DNA of 64,000 bases from Deinococcus ficus (GCF_003444775.1 NZ_CP021081.1:360001-424000); one strand, 5' to 3'; shown: positions 46,744 to 57,074, numbered from the stretch's first letter. Numbers and translations: made by a program. Notes: generated by a model from the sequence alone, not told the origin.

Positions 46744-47958
46744 TTACAGCGGAATCGCCTGGGTGCGCCGCGCGTGCCGGTACAGCCCCAGGTAGATCGC
46801 CAGCACGCTCAGCCCGTACATCACTAGCGTCCACGCGAACAGCAGGTCGAAGGCCGGCCCGAACGGCACGCGGCCCCGCACCACCCCGGACAGGATGCTG
46901 CTCACCGCCCAGCCCAGGTCCCAGGCGATCACGTTCACCGCCGAGTACATGGGCCGGTCCTCCTCCGGCAGGGCCGTCATGGCGTACGCGCTGTACACCG
47001 GCCCGGCCGCGTTCATCAGCGCCCCGCGCGTGAACAGCGCCACCGTGACCATCCACAGTTCCGGCGCGAAGCCCAGCAGCGCCAGGAAGGGCAGGCTGCT
47101 CGCCTGCACCACCAGCACCGCCCGGAGCTGCCCCAGCGACCGGACCAGCAGCGGCTGCAGCAGCGCCGTGACCGCCGTGGCCAGGCTCATCCAGGCGAAC
47201 AGCGTGCCCAGGCTCGCGTAATCCACCTTGAACTTCCCCTCGATAAACACGTTCAGGAAGGGAATCGTGGCCCCGGCGCCCAGGCCCACCAGCACGTTCG
47301 GCATCACCAGCCGCGCCATGGTGCGCTTGTCCCGCACCGCGAAACTCCGGCCCTCCCGGGTGGTCTTCCCGGTGGGTTTCAGGCCCAGCACCGGCAGCAG
47401 CCCCAGCAGCTGGAAGGCAGTCGCCACCAGCAGCGCCGCGCGCAGCGCCCCCAGTCCGTCCGGTTCGGTCAGCGTGGCCTGCGCGTACAGGTCCGGCACT
47501 CGGCCCCCCAGCAGGTTCCCCACGAAGCCCGCCCCGGTCATCAGGGCGCTCTGCACGCTGAACAGCGTCACGCGGGTCTCCTCGGTGCTGTTGTTCGCCA
47601 TGAACGGCGACCCCGCCACCACGCTCAGCGCCGCGCCCGCCCCCTGCACCAGCGCGCCCACCACCGCCATGCCCGGCCCCGACGCGGTCGCCAGGATCAG
47701 CGTGCCCACCAGACTCAGCGCCGCCCCGACCTTCAGGGTGTGCGCGTTGCTGATCCGCCGTGCCAGCGCCACCGCCGGCAGGCTCAGCAGCGCCAGCGTC
47801 AGCGCCGGCAGCGCATTCAGGAAGCCCTGCCACTCCGCACCCAGCCCCAGCGCCCGCAGGTAGAAATTCAGGAAGAGTGCCGCGAACGCCTGCGCCAGCC
47901 CGAAACTGAACGCCGACGCCAGGTACAGCCACACCTGCCGGGAAAACCGCCACTTCAT
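46744..47958 (-). CDS. MFS transporter
   Basis: The product has 404 residues with about twelve membrane segments. It has the loop LARRISNAHTLKVG after segment 2 and the C-terminal YRHARRTQAIPL tail. No substrate signature is evident. It starts 42 bp downstream of nth in the same direction and may share its transcript. Confidence 0.85.
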   Translation of the reverse strand: MKWRFSRQVWLYLASAFSFGLAQAFAALFLNFYLRALGLGAEWQGFLNALPALTLALLSLPAVALARRISNAHTLKVGAALSLVGTLILATASGPGMAVVGALVQGAGAALSVVAGSPFMANNSTEETRVTLFSVQSALMTGAGFVGNLLGGRVPDLYAQATLTEPDGLGALRAALLVATAFQLLGLLPVLGLKPTGKTTREGRSFAVRDKRTMARLVMPNVLVGLGAGATIPFLNVFIEGKFKVDYASLGTLFAWMSLATAVTALLQPLLVRSLGQLRAVLVVQASSLPFLALLGFAPELWMVTVALFTRGALMNAAGPVYSAYAMTALPEEDRPMYSAVNVIAWDLGWAVSSILSGVVRGRVPFGPAFDLLFAWTLVMYGLSVLAIYLGLYRHARRTQAIPL

Positions 47959-48000
47959 ACCGGCCCCACCTCGCCGCGCGCCGCCCGGCCCCCGCCCAGC

Positions 48001-48693
48001 TCAGACGACCGCATCGGTCACCCCGATCTTCGGACAGAAGCCCGCCAGCCGGCACGCCCCGCACGCCGGCTTCCGCGCGAAGCACACCCGCCGCCCGTGC
48101 AGGATCAGGCCGTGGTGCATGAACACCCACCGCTCCCGCGGAAACAGCCGCTCCAGGTCCGCCTCCACCTTGTCCGGGTTCGTCTGCGCGCTCAGGCCCA
48201 GCCGCCGCGCCAGCCGCCCCACGTGCGTGTCCACCGCGATCGCCGGGTACCCGTACGCGTTGCTCAGCACCACGTTCGCGGTCTTGCGGCCCGCGCCGGG
48301 CAGCGCCACCACCGCGTCGAAATCATTCGGGACCTCGCCCCCGTGCCGCTCCACCAGCAGCCGCGCCAGCGCCGCCAGGTTCCTCGCCTTCGCGCGGTAC
48401 AGCCCGATCCGCCGGATCAGCGGCTCGATCTCCTCCGGCTCCGCCACGCTCATCGCGTGCGCATCCGGGAAGCGCGCGAACAACGCCGGGGTCGCCAGAT
48501 TCACACTCACGTCCGTCGCCTGCGCCGACAGGACCGTCGCCACCAGCAGTTCGAACGGATTGCGGAAATCCAGCTCACAGCGGGCGTCCGGGTACAGCTC
48601 GGACAGCCCGGCCAGCACCAGCGGCGCACGGGCCTTCGCCCCACGCGGCAAACGGGCCGGCAGGGCAGATCGGAGGGAAGCGGCAGACGTCAC
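48001..48693 (-). CDS. nth: Endonuclease III
   Basis: The GTG start at 48693 lies 8 bases after TAGGCT and gives 230 residues; an ATG at 48729 lies upstream of that box. The helix-hairpin-helix is VALPGAGRKTANVVL, with catalytic Lys in GRKTAN and Asp in IAVDTHVGRLARRL. Cysteines for the [4Fe-4S] cluster are CFARKPACGACRLAGFC (Cx6Cx2Cx5C). It removes oxidised pyrimidines from DNA. Confidence 0.95.
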   Translation of the reverse strand: MTSAASLRSALPARLPRGAKARAPLVLAGLSELYPDARCELDFRNPFELLVATVLSAQATDVSVNLATPALFARFPDAHAMSVAEPEEIEPLIRRIGLYRAKARNLAALARLLVERHGGEVPNDFDAVVALPGAGRKTANVVLSNAYGYPAIAVDTHVGRLARRLGLSAQTNPDKVEADLERLFPRERWVFMHHGLILHGRRVCFARKPACGACRLAGFCPKIGVTDAVV

Positions 48694-48701
48694 AGCCACC
48701 C

Positions 48702-48707
48702 AGCCTA
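48702..48707 (-). promoter_or_regulatory. -10 box (TAGGCT) that decides the nth start
   Basis: On the minus strand it ends 8 bases before the GTG at 48693 and lies within the longer reading frame. Confidence 0.55.
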
Positions 48708-48787
48708 CGCCCGCAATTTCCACGCGCATGTGAACGCCCCCGGAAGTAAGCCGGAACGCTTAGCCGCCCCGGCCCGTACTGGAGGAC

Positions 48788-49009
48788 ATGAGGGTGCTCT
48801 CCATGATCTGCGGCGTGCTTGCCGCCCTGGGCCTGCTGCTGGGCCTGCTCCCCATGTTCGGTTGGCTGAACTGGTTCTTCGTGCTGCCCCCCGCCCTGCT
48901 CGGCGTGATGTTCGGCGCCCTCAGCCGCGACCGCAGCGCCATGACCTTCAACATCGTGATCTTGGCCGTCGCCGCGCTGCGCCTGCTGCTGGGCGGCGGC
49001 GTGATCTGA
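48788..49009 (+). CDS. Small membrane protein of unknown function
   Basis: The product has 73 residues with three hydrophobic segments (MICGVLAALGLLLGLLPMF, WFFVLPPALLGVMFGAL, FNIVILAVAALRLLLGGG). No charged motif stands out apart from SRDRSAM in the second loop. GGAGG lies just before the ATG. Confidence 0.65.
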   Translation: MRVLSMICGVLAALGLLLGLLPMFGWLNWFFVLPPALLGVMFGALSRDRSAMTFNIVILAVAALRLLLGGGVI

Positions 49010-49016
49010 CCCACCC

Positions 49017-49045
49017 TTGCGTGAACCCCAGGCCTCTGCTACCCT
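49017..49045 (+). promoter_or_regulatory. Promoter for tRNA-Trp
   Basis: TTGCGT (49017-49022) and TACCCT (49040-49045) are 17 bp apart; transcription would start near 49052, about 20 bases before the tRNA. Confidence 0.65.
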
Positions 49046-49070
49046 ATTTGGGCCTTCCGAGAGGAAGCAC

Positions 49071-49146
<76 letters not shown>

Positions 49147-49149
49147 GAC

Positions 49150-49182
49150 ACACCCCCACATGAACTGTGGGGGTGTTCTTTT
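49150..49182 (+). terminator. Intrinsic terminator after tRNA-Trp
   Basis: An 11-bp perfect stem (ACACCCCCACA and its complement) with a 5-base loop is followed by TCTTTTG. Confidence 0.9.
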
Positions 49183-49262
49183 GTCACCGCGGTTTTTCTT
49201 TCAGACACGGCTGGCGAAGAACTGGTGACCCCGCATCCCCGGCGCTCTTTACCAATCAGTGA

Positions 49263-49301
49263 GAGAGGGCACCTGAATCGAACTTCGTCAGGTGCCCTCT
49301 C
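49263..49301 (-). terminator. Terminator of the cobalamin operon
   Basis: A perfect 14-bp stem (GAGAGGGCACCTGA and its complement) with an 11-base loop lies 25 bp after the cobT stop. Confidence 0.8.
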
Positions 49302-49325
49302 GTGCGTCGCCGATCCCGCCCTTAT

Positions 49326-50390
49326 TTACGTGGGGACGCCGGCTTCCTCGAAGGTGCGCATCTCCCGCAGGGTGGCCGCCGCCGACAGCAGCAGCGGCGC
49401 CGCCAGCACGCCCCCGGTACCTTCGCCCAGGCGCAGCCCCAGGCGGAACATGGGCGTGAGGCCCAGGTGCCGCAGCTGCGCCGCGTGCCCGATCTCCGCG
49501 CACTCGCCGGCGGGGAACAGGTACTCCCGCAGGTGGGGGGCCAGGGCCGCGCCCACCAGGGCGGCACTGCCTTCCACGAACCCGTCCAGGATCACGGCCC
49601 GGCGGCTCGCGGCGGCCTGCAGCATCACGCCCAGCATCGCCGCGATCTCGTACCCGCCGAACTCGGCCAGGACGTCCAGGGGGTCCGTGGTGCCGGTCCG
49701 CGCCAGGGCTTCCTTGATCACCGCCACCTTGTGCGCCAGGGTCCGGTCGTCCACGCCGGTGCCGCGCCCGGTCACGTCGGCCGGGTCGGCGTTCAGCAGC
49801 CGGGCCGTGATCGCCGCGGCCGGGGTGGTGTTCCCGATGCCCATCTCCCCGGGGATCAGGACGTCCGCGCCGTCGGCGATGGCCTGCCGCGCCAGGGCCG
49901 CGCCCGCCAGGACCAGCGTCTCCGTTTCCTCGCGGGTCATGGCGGCCGTCACGCGCAGGTTCCGCGTGCCGCGCCGCACCGCGTGCCGGTGCAACTGCGG
50001 GTGGTCCGGCAGGTCCGCGTTCACGCCGGCGTCCATGACGTACACGCGCGCGCCCACCGTCCGGGCGATGGCGTTCACGGCCGCGCCGCCCGCCCCGCAG
50101 GGCGTGTCGGCCAGGAAGTTCATCACCATCATGGGCGTGACCTCGGGCGGGTAGGCGCTCACGCCGTCCAGTGCCGCTCCGTGATCCCCGGCGGCCACGA
50201 TTACCGCCACGCCGCGCGGGTGAGGCGTGGGCGTGCCGAACACCCCGGCCAGCCGCACGGACAGGGTCTCCAGGTCGCCCAGCGCCCCGGCGGGTTTCGT
50301 GAGCTGCGCCTGCCGCGCCTGCGCGTGCGCCATGGCGCCCGTATCGGCGGGAAGGATGCTCTGGATCAGGGTGGACAGGTCGTGGTTCAT
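49326..50390 (-). CDS. cobT: Nicotinate-nucleotide-dimethylbenzimidazole phosphoribosyltransferase
   Basis: The product has 354 residues with LTKPAGALGDLETLSVRLAGV, AGDHGAALDGVSAYPPEVT, GEMGIGNTTPAAAI and LRLGEGTGGVLAAPLL (catalytic Glu region). It makes alpha-ribazole phosphate for the lower loop of cobalamin. It is last in the operon; its ATG overlaps the cobU stop, with AAAGGAG upstream. Confidence 0.97.
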   Translation of the reverse strand: MNHDLSTLIQSILPADTGAMAHAQARQAQLTKPAGALGDLETLSVRLAGVFGTPTPHPRGVAVIVAAGDHGAALDGVSAYPPEVTPMMVMNFLADTPCGAGGAAVNAIARTVGARVYVMDAGVNADLPDHPQLHRHAVRRGTRNLRVTAAMTREETETLVLAGAALARQAIADGADVLIPGEMGIGNTTPAAAITARLLNADPADVTGRGTGVDDRTLAHKVAVIKEALARTGTTDPLDVLAEFGGYEIAAMLGVMLQAAASRRAVILDGFVEGSAALVGAALAPHLREYLFPAGECAEIGHAAQLRHLGLTPMFRLGLRLGEGTGGVLAAPLLLSAAATLREMRTFEEAGVPT

Positions 50391-50908
50391 GAAACTCCTT
50401 TCAGGGTGAGGGGTAGGCCGCTGACGATCAGCGCAGCCTCGTCGCTGCCGTGCGCGCAGCGCTGGTTCACCCAGCCGAGCACGTCCCGGTAGCGGCGGGA
50501 GAGGGCGCCGTCCGGCACGATCCCGAACCCCACCTCGTTCGTCACGAGAATGACCGTCCCGGACCGCGCCCGGGCGACGGCGAGCAGGTCGTCGGCGGCC
50601 TGTAGGATCTGGTCGTCCGGCCAGTCGTGGAACATCAGGTTGTTCACCCACACGCTTAGGCAGTCCAGCAGCACCACCGGCGTGCCCGCCTCCCGCACCG
50701 CTGCGGGCACGTCCACGGGTGCCTCCACGGTTACCCAGCCCGCCGGGCGGTCCGCGCGGTGCCGCCCGATCCGGTCCTGCATCTCCGCATCGAACGCCAC
50801 CCCGGTCGCCACGTACGTCACGGCCTCGCCCGCCTGCGCCGCCCGCCGCTCCGCGTACGCGCTCTTCCCGCTGCGGGCGCCGCCCGTCACGAACACCAGG
50901 CGTGCCAT
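50387..50908 (-). CDS. cobU: Adenosylcobinamide kinase / adenosylcobinamide-phosphate guanylyltransferase
   Basis: The product has 173 residues. It has LVFVTGGARSGKSAYAERRA (P-loop), VTYVATGVAFDAEMQDRIGRHRADRP with the guanylylated His in the CobU motif, LLDCLSVWVNNLMF and VTNEVGFGIVPDG. It activates cobinamide to GDP-cobinamide. The start at 50908 abuts the cobQ stop. Confidence 0.97.
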   Translation of the reverse strand: MARLVFVTGGARSGKSAYAERRAAQAGEAVTYVATGVAFDAEMQDRIGRHRADRPAGWVTVEAPVDVPAAVREAGTPVVLLDCLSVWVNNLMFHDWPDDQILQAADDLLAVARARSGTVILVTNEVGFGIVPDGALSRRYRDVLGWVNQRCAHGSDEAALIVSGLPLTLKGVS

Positions 50909-52308
50909 CAGAGCAGTCCCCGCACGAACGGCCAGTCCAGGCTGGCCTTTACCCGCGCCGCGATTGCGTCCAGACGCGCATCCAGCGAATCCAGGCCCGC
51001 CGGGACCGGCAGGTCCGCCCAGCCCAGGAACCGCTCCAGGTACGCCGGGTTCTCCAGCAGGCCGTGCAGGTACGTGCCGCGCACGTTCCCCTGGCGCCAC
51101 AGCAGCCCCGGCGTGCAGGCGCTGGCGCCGGCGCCCGCCACCGTCTGCCCGTGGTGAATCTCGTAGCCCTCCAGCGCGAAGCCCGTCTCCGCGTCCGTCA
51201 GGCGCGTCAATCGCGTGGTTTTCAGGGGCGCGAACTCCGTCTCCAGGTCCAGCAGACCCAGGCCCGCCACGTCCCCGCCGCCCTCCACGCCATGCGGGTC
51301 CGTGATGCGCGAGCCCAGCATCTGCAACCCTCCGCACACGCCCAGCACCGGCACGCCCTGCGCCGCCAGCCGGGTGATCGCCCCCGCCAGCCCCGACGCC
51401 CGCAGCCACGCCAGGTCCGCCGCCGTGCTCTTGCTGCCCGGCAGGATCACCGCCCGCGCCCCCACCAGATCCGCCGGGGATGCCACCCAGCGCGCCAGTT
51501 CCCCCAGCGGCGCGAACTCGTCCAGGTTCGACACCCGCGGCAGCCGCGCAATCGCCACGAACCCCCCGTCCCCATGCGCCGCGGCGCCCTCCAGGGCCAC
51601 GCCGTCCTCCTCCGGCAGCGGAACGTCCAGCCAAGGCACCACGCCCACCGTCGGCACACCCGTCTGCTCCTGCAACCACTCCGGAGCAGGGGAGAGCAGC
51701 GACGCGTCCCCCCGGAAGCGGTTCAGGATGAACCCCCGCAGCAGCGCCCGCTCTTCCGGAATCAGGCAGTGCCACGTGCCCAGCAGATGCGCGAACGCTC
51801 CACCCCGGTCAATGTCCGCCGCCAGCAGGACCGCCGCCTGCACCTCCCGCGCCACCCGCATGTTCACGATGTCCGAACTGCGCAGGTTCACCTCCGCCGG
51901 ACTGCCCGCTCCCTCGATCACCACCACGTCGAACTCCGCCATCAGGCTGTGCAGCGCCTCCTGCACGTGTGGCCACAACTGCCCCTTGCGCTCCCGCCAG
52001 GGCAGGGCCGTCAGCTCCGGGTCCGCGCGGCCCAGCAGCACCACCTGACTGCGCGTGTCCGCCTCCGGCTTGAGCAGCACCGGATTCATCCGCACGTCCG
52101 GCATCACCCGCGCCGCCCGCGCCTGCACCAGCTGCGCCCGCCCCATCTCCAAGCCCGCCGGCGTCACCCCCGCGTTATTGCTCATGTTCTGCGCCTTGAA
52201 CGGCGCCACCCGCAACCCCTCATCCGCCAGCGCCCGACACAATGCCGACGCCAGATACGACTTCCCCGCATTACTCGTGCAGCCCTGCACCATGATGGCG
52301 TTTCCCAT
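50908..52308 (-). CDS. cobQ: Cobyric acid synthase
   Basis: The product has 466 residues. It has MVQGCTSNAGKSYLASALCR (ATP loop), FKAQNMSNNAGVT, VIEGAGSPAEVNLR and a class I glutamine amidotransferase end with catalytic Cys in GVCGGLQMLG and YEIHHGQT. It amidates four corrin side chains. AAGGAGG precedes the start, which overlaps the previous gene's TAA. Confidence 0.97.
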   Translation of the reverse strand: MGNAIMVQGCTSNAGKSYLASALCRALADEGLRVAPFKAQNMSNNAGVTPAGLEMGRAQLVQARAARVMPDVRMNPVLLKPEADTRSQVVLLGRADPELTALPWRERKGQLWPHVQEALHSLMAEFDVVVIEGAGSPAEVNLRSSDIVNMRVAREVQAAVLLAADIDRGGAFAHLLGTWHCLIPEERALLRGFILNRFRGDASLLSPAPEWLQEQTGVPTVGVVPWLDVPLPEEDGVALEGAAAHGDGGFVAIARLPRVSNLDEFAPLGELARWVASPADLVGARAVILPGSKSTAADLAWLRASGLAGAITRLAAQGVPVLGVCGGLQMLGSRITDPHGVEGGGDVAGLGLLDLETEFAPLKTTRLTRLTDAETGFALEGYEIHHGQTVAGAGASACTPGLLWRQGNVRGTYLHGLLENPAYLERFLGWADLPVPAGLDSLDARLDAIAARVKASLDWPFVRGLL

Positions 52309-53312
52309 TACCGGATGACCTCCTTGAGTCTTGTGATCAGCGCGTCGTTCTCCTGAGGCGTGCGCGTGCTGACGCGAATCCATTCCGGCAGGGCATAGCT
52401 GGCGCAGTCCCGGACGCGAATGTTGTGACCGAGCAGGGCCTGTGCGACCTGGGCGGCGTTTCCGACGCGCAGGAGCAGGTAGGGCGTCCCGTGATGCTGC
52501 AACTCGCCAAACTCGCGCAGGGCGGCGGCGAGCACCAGGGCATGCTGCCGGACGAGTGGCAGGGTGGTGTGCAGGAACGCTTGCGCGTCCGGGAGGGCGG
52601 CCAGCAGGGCGTCCGTGCCGGCGGGCACGTGCCACGCGGGCGCCAGGTTCTCCAGCTTCGCGATGACGCTGGGAGCGGCGATGGCGTAGGCGGGGCGGAC
52701 GCCGACCAGCCCGTGGGCCTTGCCGGGGGACTGCAGGCGCATCAGATTCGGATGCCGCGGCGGAGCAGCGCCGTCCGGCAGGAAAGGCGCGTACGCCTCG
52801 TCCAGGATCAGGAGGGCGCCCGCCCCCTCGCACTGCTGCGCAAGACGCTGGAGTTCCGCAGTGCTGAGGCGGTGCCCGGTGGGGTTGTGCGGGTGGCCTA
52901 CGTACACCAGCCGGGTGTGTGGCGGCAGGTGCTCGGGTAGATCGGGCACCACCTGAATCTGTCCGCGTTGCAGCTGCGCGGCGCGGGCGAGTTCGCCGAA
53001 CGGGACGTGCAGGCTGAGCAGGGTTGCTCCGGCGGGCAGGAACGCCCGCGCGAGGCGGTGCAGCAGGTCCGACGCGCCGACGCTGAGGGCGATCTCGTCC
53101 GGGGTGACGCCGTGCCAGCTCGCCAGTCGGGCGCGGGTGGCCTGGTAGGTGGGGTCGGGGTAGTGGGCGTGATCGGCCTGCTGCGCGGCCCGCAGGAGTT
53201 CGGGGTTGGGGCCGTAGGGGTTGCTGTTCACGCTGAAGTCCAGGCCCCGGAATGGGGTGGCGGTGGGCCCGCCGTGCGGCGCGCGGGGCAGCAGCGGGGG
53301 AAGCCCGGTCAC
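52308..53312 (-). CDS. PLP aminotransferase, CobD/HisC-like (threonine-phosphate decarboxylase candidate)
   Basis: The product has 334 residues of the fold-type I class. It has [39 protein letters not shown] and the PLP lysine in [17 protein letters not shown]. In this operon it most likely makes aminopropanol phosphate (CobD) rather than acting in histidine synthesis. The GTG start overlaps the cbiB stop. Confidence 0.85.
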   Translation of the reverse strand: MTGLPPLLPRAPHGGPTATPFRGLDFSVNSNPYGPNPELLRAAQQADHAHYPDPTYQATRARLASWHGVTPDEIALSVGASDLLHRLARAFLPAGATLLSLHVPFGELARAAQLQRGQIQVVPDLPEHLPPHTRLVYVGHPHNPTGHRLSTAELQRLAQQCEGAGALLILDEAYAPFLPDGAAPPRHPNLMRLQSPGKAHGLVGVRPAYAIAAPSVIAKLENLAPAWHVPAGTDALLAALPDAQAFLHTTLPLVRQHALVLAAALREFGELQHHGTPYLLLRVGNAAQVAQALLGHNIRVRDCASYALPEWIRVSTRTPQENDALITRLKEVIR

Positions 53313-54175
53313 GCTTTCACCACCAGCAGCGCGGTGGCGAGGGTCACGGTCCGGCGGGCCAGTGCCACGGCAGCCTTCAGATCGGCGGGCGTGGGCGCGC
53401 GGCCGGTGGCGTTCAGGACGTAGACGCCGCGTTTGTCCAGCCGCACGCCCAGGGCCCCGGCGAAGGCGCTCATGGGATGACCAGCGTTCGGGCTGGGGGT
53501 GGCGCGCCGGTCGCGGGCCCAGGCGTGCCACCCCCGCCCGCCGGCAGTGAGCAGGGCGCACAGGGCCGTGAGGCGGGCCGGGGCGAGGTTCAGCAGGTCG
53601 TCCATGCGGGCCGCGGTTTTGCCGGCGTATTCGAGGTCCGGGGTGCGGTAACCCCACAGGGCGTCGGCGGTGTTCGTCAGGCGGTACGCAGCGGCCAGCG
53701 GAAGGCCGCCCACGCGGTAGGCGAGCAGGGGCGCGATCACGCTGTCGGAGAGGTTCTCGGCGAGGCTCTCGATGGCGGCGCCGGCCACCTCGGCGGCATT
53801 CAGGTTCCGGGTGTCGCGGCTGACGAGGTGCCAGGACAGCAGCCGCTGCGCCTCCGGGAGGTCCCCGCGGTCCAGGGCGCGGCCGACCTCCTGCACGGCG
53901 TCAAAGAGGGCCTTCCGGGCCAGCAGAGGTTTGAGCAGGGCGCCCTGCACGTACCAGGGCGCGCGGGCTGCCGCGAGGCCCGCGCCGGCCGCCAGGGCTG
54001 TTCCCAGGGCCCACCCGGCGGCCCCCTCGGCCAATTGCCGCGCCGGGGTGCGGCCGCGCCAGCCCCGGCGCGCCCGGTGCAGGTAGGTGCCCATGCCCAC
54101 CACGGGATGCACGGCGGTGGGTGGCTCGCCCAGGGTGTCCAGGGCCAGGGCCAGCAGCATCGCGGCGCGGGTCAT
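53309..54175 (-). CDS. cbiB: Adenosylcobinamide-phosphate synthase
   Basis: This 288-residue membrane protein has [50 protein letters not shown] and [10 protein letters not shown], the CbiB/CobD set. It attaches aminopropanol (phosphate) to adenosylcobyric acid. The start overlaps the cobB stop by the ATGA pattern. Confidence 0.95.
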   Translation of the reverse strand: MTRAAMLLALALDTLGEPPTAVHPVVGMGTYLHRARRGWRGRTPARQLAEGAAGWALGTALAAGAGLAAARAPWYVQGALLKPLLARKALFDAVQEVGRALDRGDLPEAQRLLSWHLVSRDTRNLNAAEVAGAAIESLAENLSDSVIAPLLAYRVGGLPLAAAYRLTNTADALWGYRTPDLEYAGKTAARMDDLLNLAPARLTALCALLTAGGRGWHAWARDRRATPSPNAGHPMSAFAGALGVRLDKRGVYVLNATGRAPTPADLKAAVALARRTVTLATALLVVKA

Positions 54176-55488
54176 GCCCGGCAGGCCTCCACGAAGCGCC
54201 GGGCGAGGTTCGGAAAGCCGCCGTAGTGCAGGTGCAGGTAACTGGCGAGGACGTTGCCGTGCGCGTACCCCTCCTGCACGGGCTGGCCGTCCGGGCCGGT
54301 CCAGGTGTAGGCGGGGTGCGTGGGGGCGTGCGTCAGGGCGCTGTAGTGGAACTCGTGGCCGCGCACGTCGGTGCCCGCCGGGGCCAGCGGGGAGCCGGTC
54401 ACCGCGCGGGCCTCCCGGTACCCGAGGGTGAGGCGCGGCTGCATGCGCGTGCGGTAGGGAATCACGCCGCACATCTCGTGCTGAGTGCCGTCCAGGTCTT
54501 CGAGGGTGTCACCCAGGTACATCAGGCCGCCGCACTCGCCGATCACCGGCCGGCCCGACGCCGCGAAGGCCCGCAGGCCCTCCCTCAGGCCGGTGTTGGC
54601 GCTGAGCTGGGCGGCGTGCACTTCGGGGTAGCCGCCGCCCAGCAGCACGCCCCGGGCACCTGCGGGCAGGCCAGCTTCCCGCAGGGGGCTGAAGGGCACG
54701 AGCTCCGCGCCGCACAGGCGCAGTTCGTCCAGCGCGTCCGGGTAGTAGAAGTGGAACGCCTCGTCCAGCGCGTACGCGATCCGCACCCGCTCCGCCGGGG
54801 CGGGCGAGGTGGTGGGCGGCGCCGGCAGGGGCGGGGCCTCGGCGGCGTCCAGCAGGGCGTCCAGCCGCAGGTGCGCGGCCGCGCGGAGGGCCGCGGCTGG
54901 GTCCCAGGCGGTCTGCTCGGCCTGCACCAGCCCCAGGTGCCGTTCCGGGAGGTCCAGCGCGGCGTCTTTGGGCACGAAGCCCAGCACCGGCAGCCCCACC
55001 TGACCCAGGGCCACCTCGCACAGGTCGGCGTGGCGGGCGCTGCCCACGCGGTTCAGGATCACGCCCGCGACGTTCAGGTCGGGCCCGAAGTCGCGCAGGC
55101 CGGCGGCGACGGCGGCGGCCGTGCGCGCCATGCCGGACGCGTCGATCACCAGCACCACCGGCGCCCCGAGCAGCCGGGCGAGGTCGGCGGTGCTGTGCTC
55201 GTCGGTGGTGGGGGTGCGGCCGTCGTAGAGGCCCATCACGCCCTCGATCACACTGATGTCAGCGGGCGCGGCGCTGCGCGCGAACAGGTCCCGGGTGCGC
55301 GCGGGGGAGAGCAGGAACGTGTCCAGGTTCCGGGCGTCCCGGCCGGCAGCGCGGGTCAGGTGCGTGGGGTCCAGGTAGTCGGGACCCAGTTTGAACGGCT
55401 GGACGCTCAGCCCGCGGTCCCGCAGGGCGAGGCACAGCAGCGACGCCACCGTGGTCTTGCCACTGCCGGACCCGGCGGCGGCCAGCAC
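54172..55488 (-). CDS. cobB: Cobyrinate a,c-diamide synthase
   Basis: The product has at least 438 residues. It has [22 protein letters not shown] (ATP loop), [21 protein letters not shown] and a glutamine amidotransferase domain ([19 protein letters not shown]). It amidates the a and c side chains of cobyrinate. The GTG at 55488 gives a very short first strand; upstream in-frame CTG (55491) or ATT (55500, overlapping the cobO stop) would restore the usual KRLVLAAAG start. Confidence 0.93.
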   Translation of the reverse strand: MLAAAGSGSGKTTVASLLCLALRDRGLSVQPFKLGPDYLDPTHLTRAAGRDARNLDTFLLSPARTRDLFARSAAPADISVIEGVMGLYDGRTPTTDEHSTADLARLLGAPVVLVIDASGMARTAAAVAAGLRDFGPDLNVAGVILNRVGSARHADLCEVALGQVGLPVLGFVPKDAALDLPERHLGLVQAEQTAWDPAAALRAAAHLRLDALLDAAEAPPLPAPPTTSPAPAERVRIAYALDEAFHFYYPDALDELRLCGAELVPFSPLREAGLPAGARGVLLGGGYPEVHAAQLSANTGLREGLRAFAASGRPVIGECGGLMYLGDTLEDLDGTQHEMCGVIPYRTRMQPRLTLGYREARAVTGSPLAPAGTDVRGHEFHYSALTHAPTHPAYTWTGPDGQPVQEGYAHGNVLASYLHLHYGGFPNLARRFVEACRA

Positions 55489-55495
55489 CAGCCGT

Positions 55496-56110
55496 TTAAT
55501 ACTCGATCCCCTGCTGCCCGCCGATGCCCTGCTCGTAGGCGTGCTTCACCGGCTGGATCTCGCTGACGGTGTCAGCGAGGGCCACCAGTTCCGGTATGGC
55601 GTCCCGGCCGGTGATCACCACGTGCATGCGGGAATCGCGGGCCTTCAGGACGGCCTCCACGTCCGGCCACGCCACCCACCCGTATTTGAGGGGATAGGTG
55701 AACTCGTCCAGCACGATCAGGTCGTACTCGCCGCCCTCGATGGCCTCCCTGGCCAGCGCCCAGCCGTGCGCGGCCATCTCGGCGGAGTTTTCCAGGTCCT
55801 TGCTGCGCCACGTCCAGCCGTCCCCGAGGCCCTGGTAGGGGATTTCCAGCATGTCCAGCGTGCGGTGCTCGCCGAACTTGGCGGTGTCGTGCTTCAGGAA
55901 CTGGAACATCTTGACCTTCAGGCCGCGGCCGTGGGCGCGCAGCATCAGGCCCAGCGCGGCAGTGGTCTTGCCCTTGCCCTTGCCGGTGTTCACGATCAGC
56001 AGCCCGCGCCGGCCCTTGCTGATGCCTTCTTTCTTGCGGTAGTTGTCGCGCTGCTCGGTGAGTTCGCGCATGGCGGCCTCGCGGCGCTGGCGGGTCAGGT
56101 CGTCGGTCAT
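55496..56110 (-). CDS. cobO: Corrinoid adenosyltransferase
   Basis: The product has 204 residues. It has [21 protein letters not shown] (the P-loop of the CobA/CobO family), [29 protein letters not shown] and [13 protein letters not shown]. It adenosylates the cobalt of reduced corrinoids. Its ATG overlaps the btuF stop. Confidence 0.97.
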   Translation of the reverse strand: MTDDLTRQRREAAMRELTEQRDNYRKKEGISKGRRGLLIVNTGKGKGKTTAALGLMLRAHGRGLKVKMFQFLKHDTAKFGEHRTLDMLEIPYQGLGDGWTWRSKDLENSAEMAAHGWALAREAIEGGEYDLIVLDEFTYPLKYGWVAWPDVEAVLKARDSRMHVVITGRDAIPELVALADTVSEIQPVKHAYEQGIGGQQGIEY

Positions 56111-56979
56111 TTCAGGGCCTCCGGGTGAATCATGCGGATCAGGGCGCGCAGGGCGACCGCCAGGCGCGGGCCGGGGCGGCTCAGGGCGTCCCGCTCCTCG
56201 TCGGTGGGTTTGTACACGCGCGCGGCGCTCACGGCGCGCAGGCCGGCCCAGCCGGGCCGGGCGCGGGCGTCCGTGAGCGGCAGGCCGATCATGACCTGCG
56301 GGTTGGCCTTCACGATCAGCTCCGGGTCGAGTTTCGGGAAGTCGCCCAGGCTGGCGGGCACGACCGTCTGCCCGCCGGCCTTGCCGATCAGCACGCCGAT
56401 GAAACTGTTCGGGCCCACGCTGTACGGGGCGGGGTCCACCTCGTAGTACACGCTGACCTTGGGCCGGCGGGCCACGCTGGCCTGCAGGGCGTTCAGGTCG
56501 GCGCGCATGCCGGTCACCAGCCGGGTCGCCCCGGCCTCGCGGTTGGTGAGGCGGCCCAGCACGGCGATCTTCTCGAACACTTCGTTGTACGTCTGCCCGG
56601 TCCCGCCGTACACGGTGAGCCCGGCCCCGGCGAGCTTCTCCGTCAGGCGGCTGCTGGTGGACTCGTCGGCCAGCACCAGGTCCGGTTTCAGGGCCAGGAT
56701 CGCCTCCAGGTTCGGCTGGAAGGCGCTGCCGACCTTCGGCAGGGCGTCCACCACGGCCTTCGGGAAGTTGCTGAAGCGGTCCACGGCCACCAGTTTGCTT
56801 CCGGCGCCGATGGCGACCAGCGTCTCGGTGTGGCTGGGCAGCATGGAGATGATGCGTTTCGGCTCCTGGCGCAGCGTGACCGTGCGGCCCAGGTCGTCCG
56901 TGAGGGTCAGGGGGTACTTCGTGGCGTGGGCGTGGGCGCTCAGCAGCAGCGCGCTCAGGGTCAGCAGGGTGCGGGTCAT
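56107..56979 (-). CDS. btuF: Cobalamin-type ABC transporter substrate-binding protein
   Basis: The product has 290 residues with a signal peptide ([15 protein letters not shown]) and no lipobox. The two-lobed periplasmic-binding fold shows [43 protein letters not shown] and [14 protein letters not shown]. Its place as first gene after a cobalamin riboswitch supports a corrinoid ligand. No permease or ATPase follows; the genes for these must lie elsewhere. Confidence 0.9.
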   Translation of the reverse strand: MTRTLLTLSALLLSAHAHATKYPLTLTDDLGRTVTLRQEPKRIISMLPSHTETLVAIGAGSKLVAVDRFSNFPKAVVDALPKVGSAFQPNLEAILALKPDLVLADESTSSRLTEKLAGAGLTVYGGTGQTYNEVFEKIAVLGRLTNREAGATRLVTGMRADLNALQASVARRPKVSVYYEVDPAPYSVGPNSFIGVLIGKAGGQTVVPASLGDFPKLDPELIVKANPQVMIGLPLTDARARPGWAGLRAVSAARVYKPTDEERDALSRPGPRLAVALRALIRMIHPEALK

Positions 56980-57032
56980 GTCGGTCTCCGGCGTGCGGGG
57001 CGGGAAGTGCGGCCGGAACGGGAGCGACGCAG

Positions 57033-57065
57033 AAAAAACGCCCGGTCCGGGCCGGGGGCCGGAGA
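57033..57065 (-). terminator. Terminator hairpin of the cobalamin riboswitch
   Basis: On the minus strand a GC stem (CCCGG / CCGGG region) is followed by GTTTTTTCTG. It lies between the riboswitch core and btuF, fitting ligand-dependent termination. Confidence 0.75.
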
Positions 57066-57074
57066 CGGGCGGGC

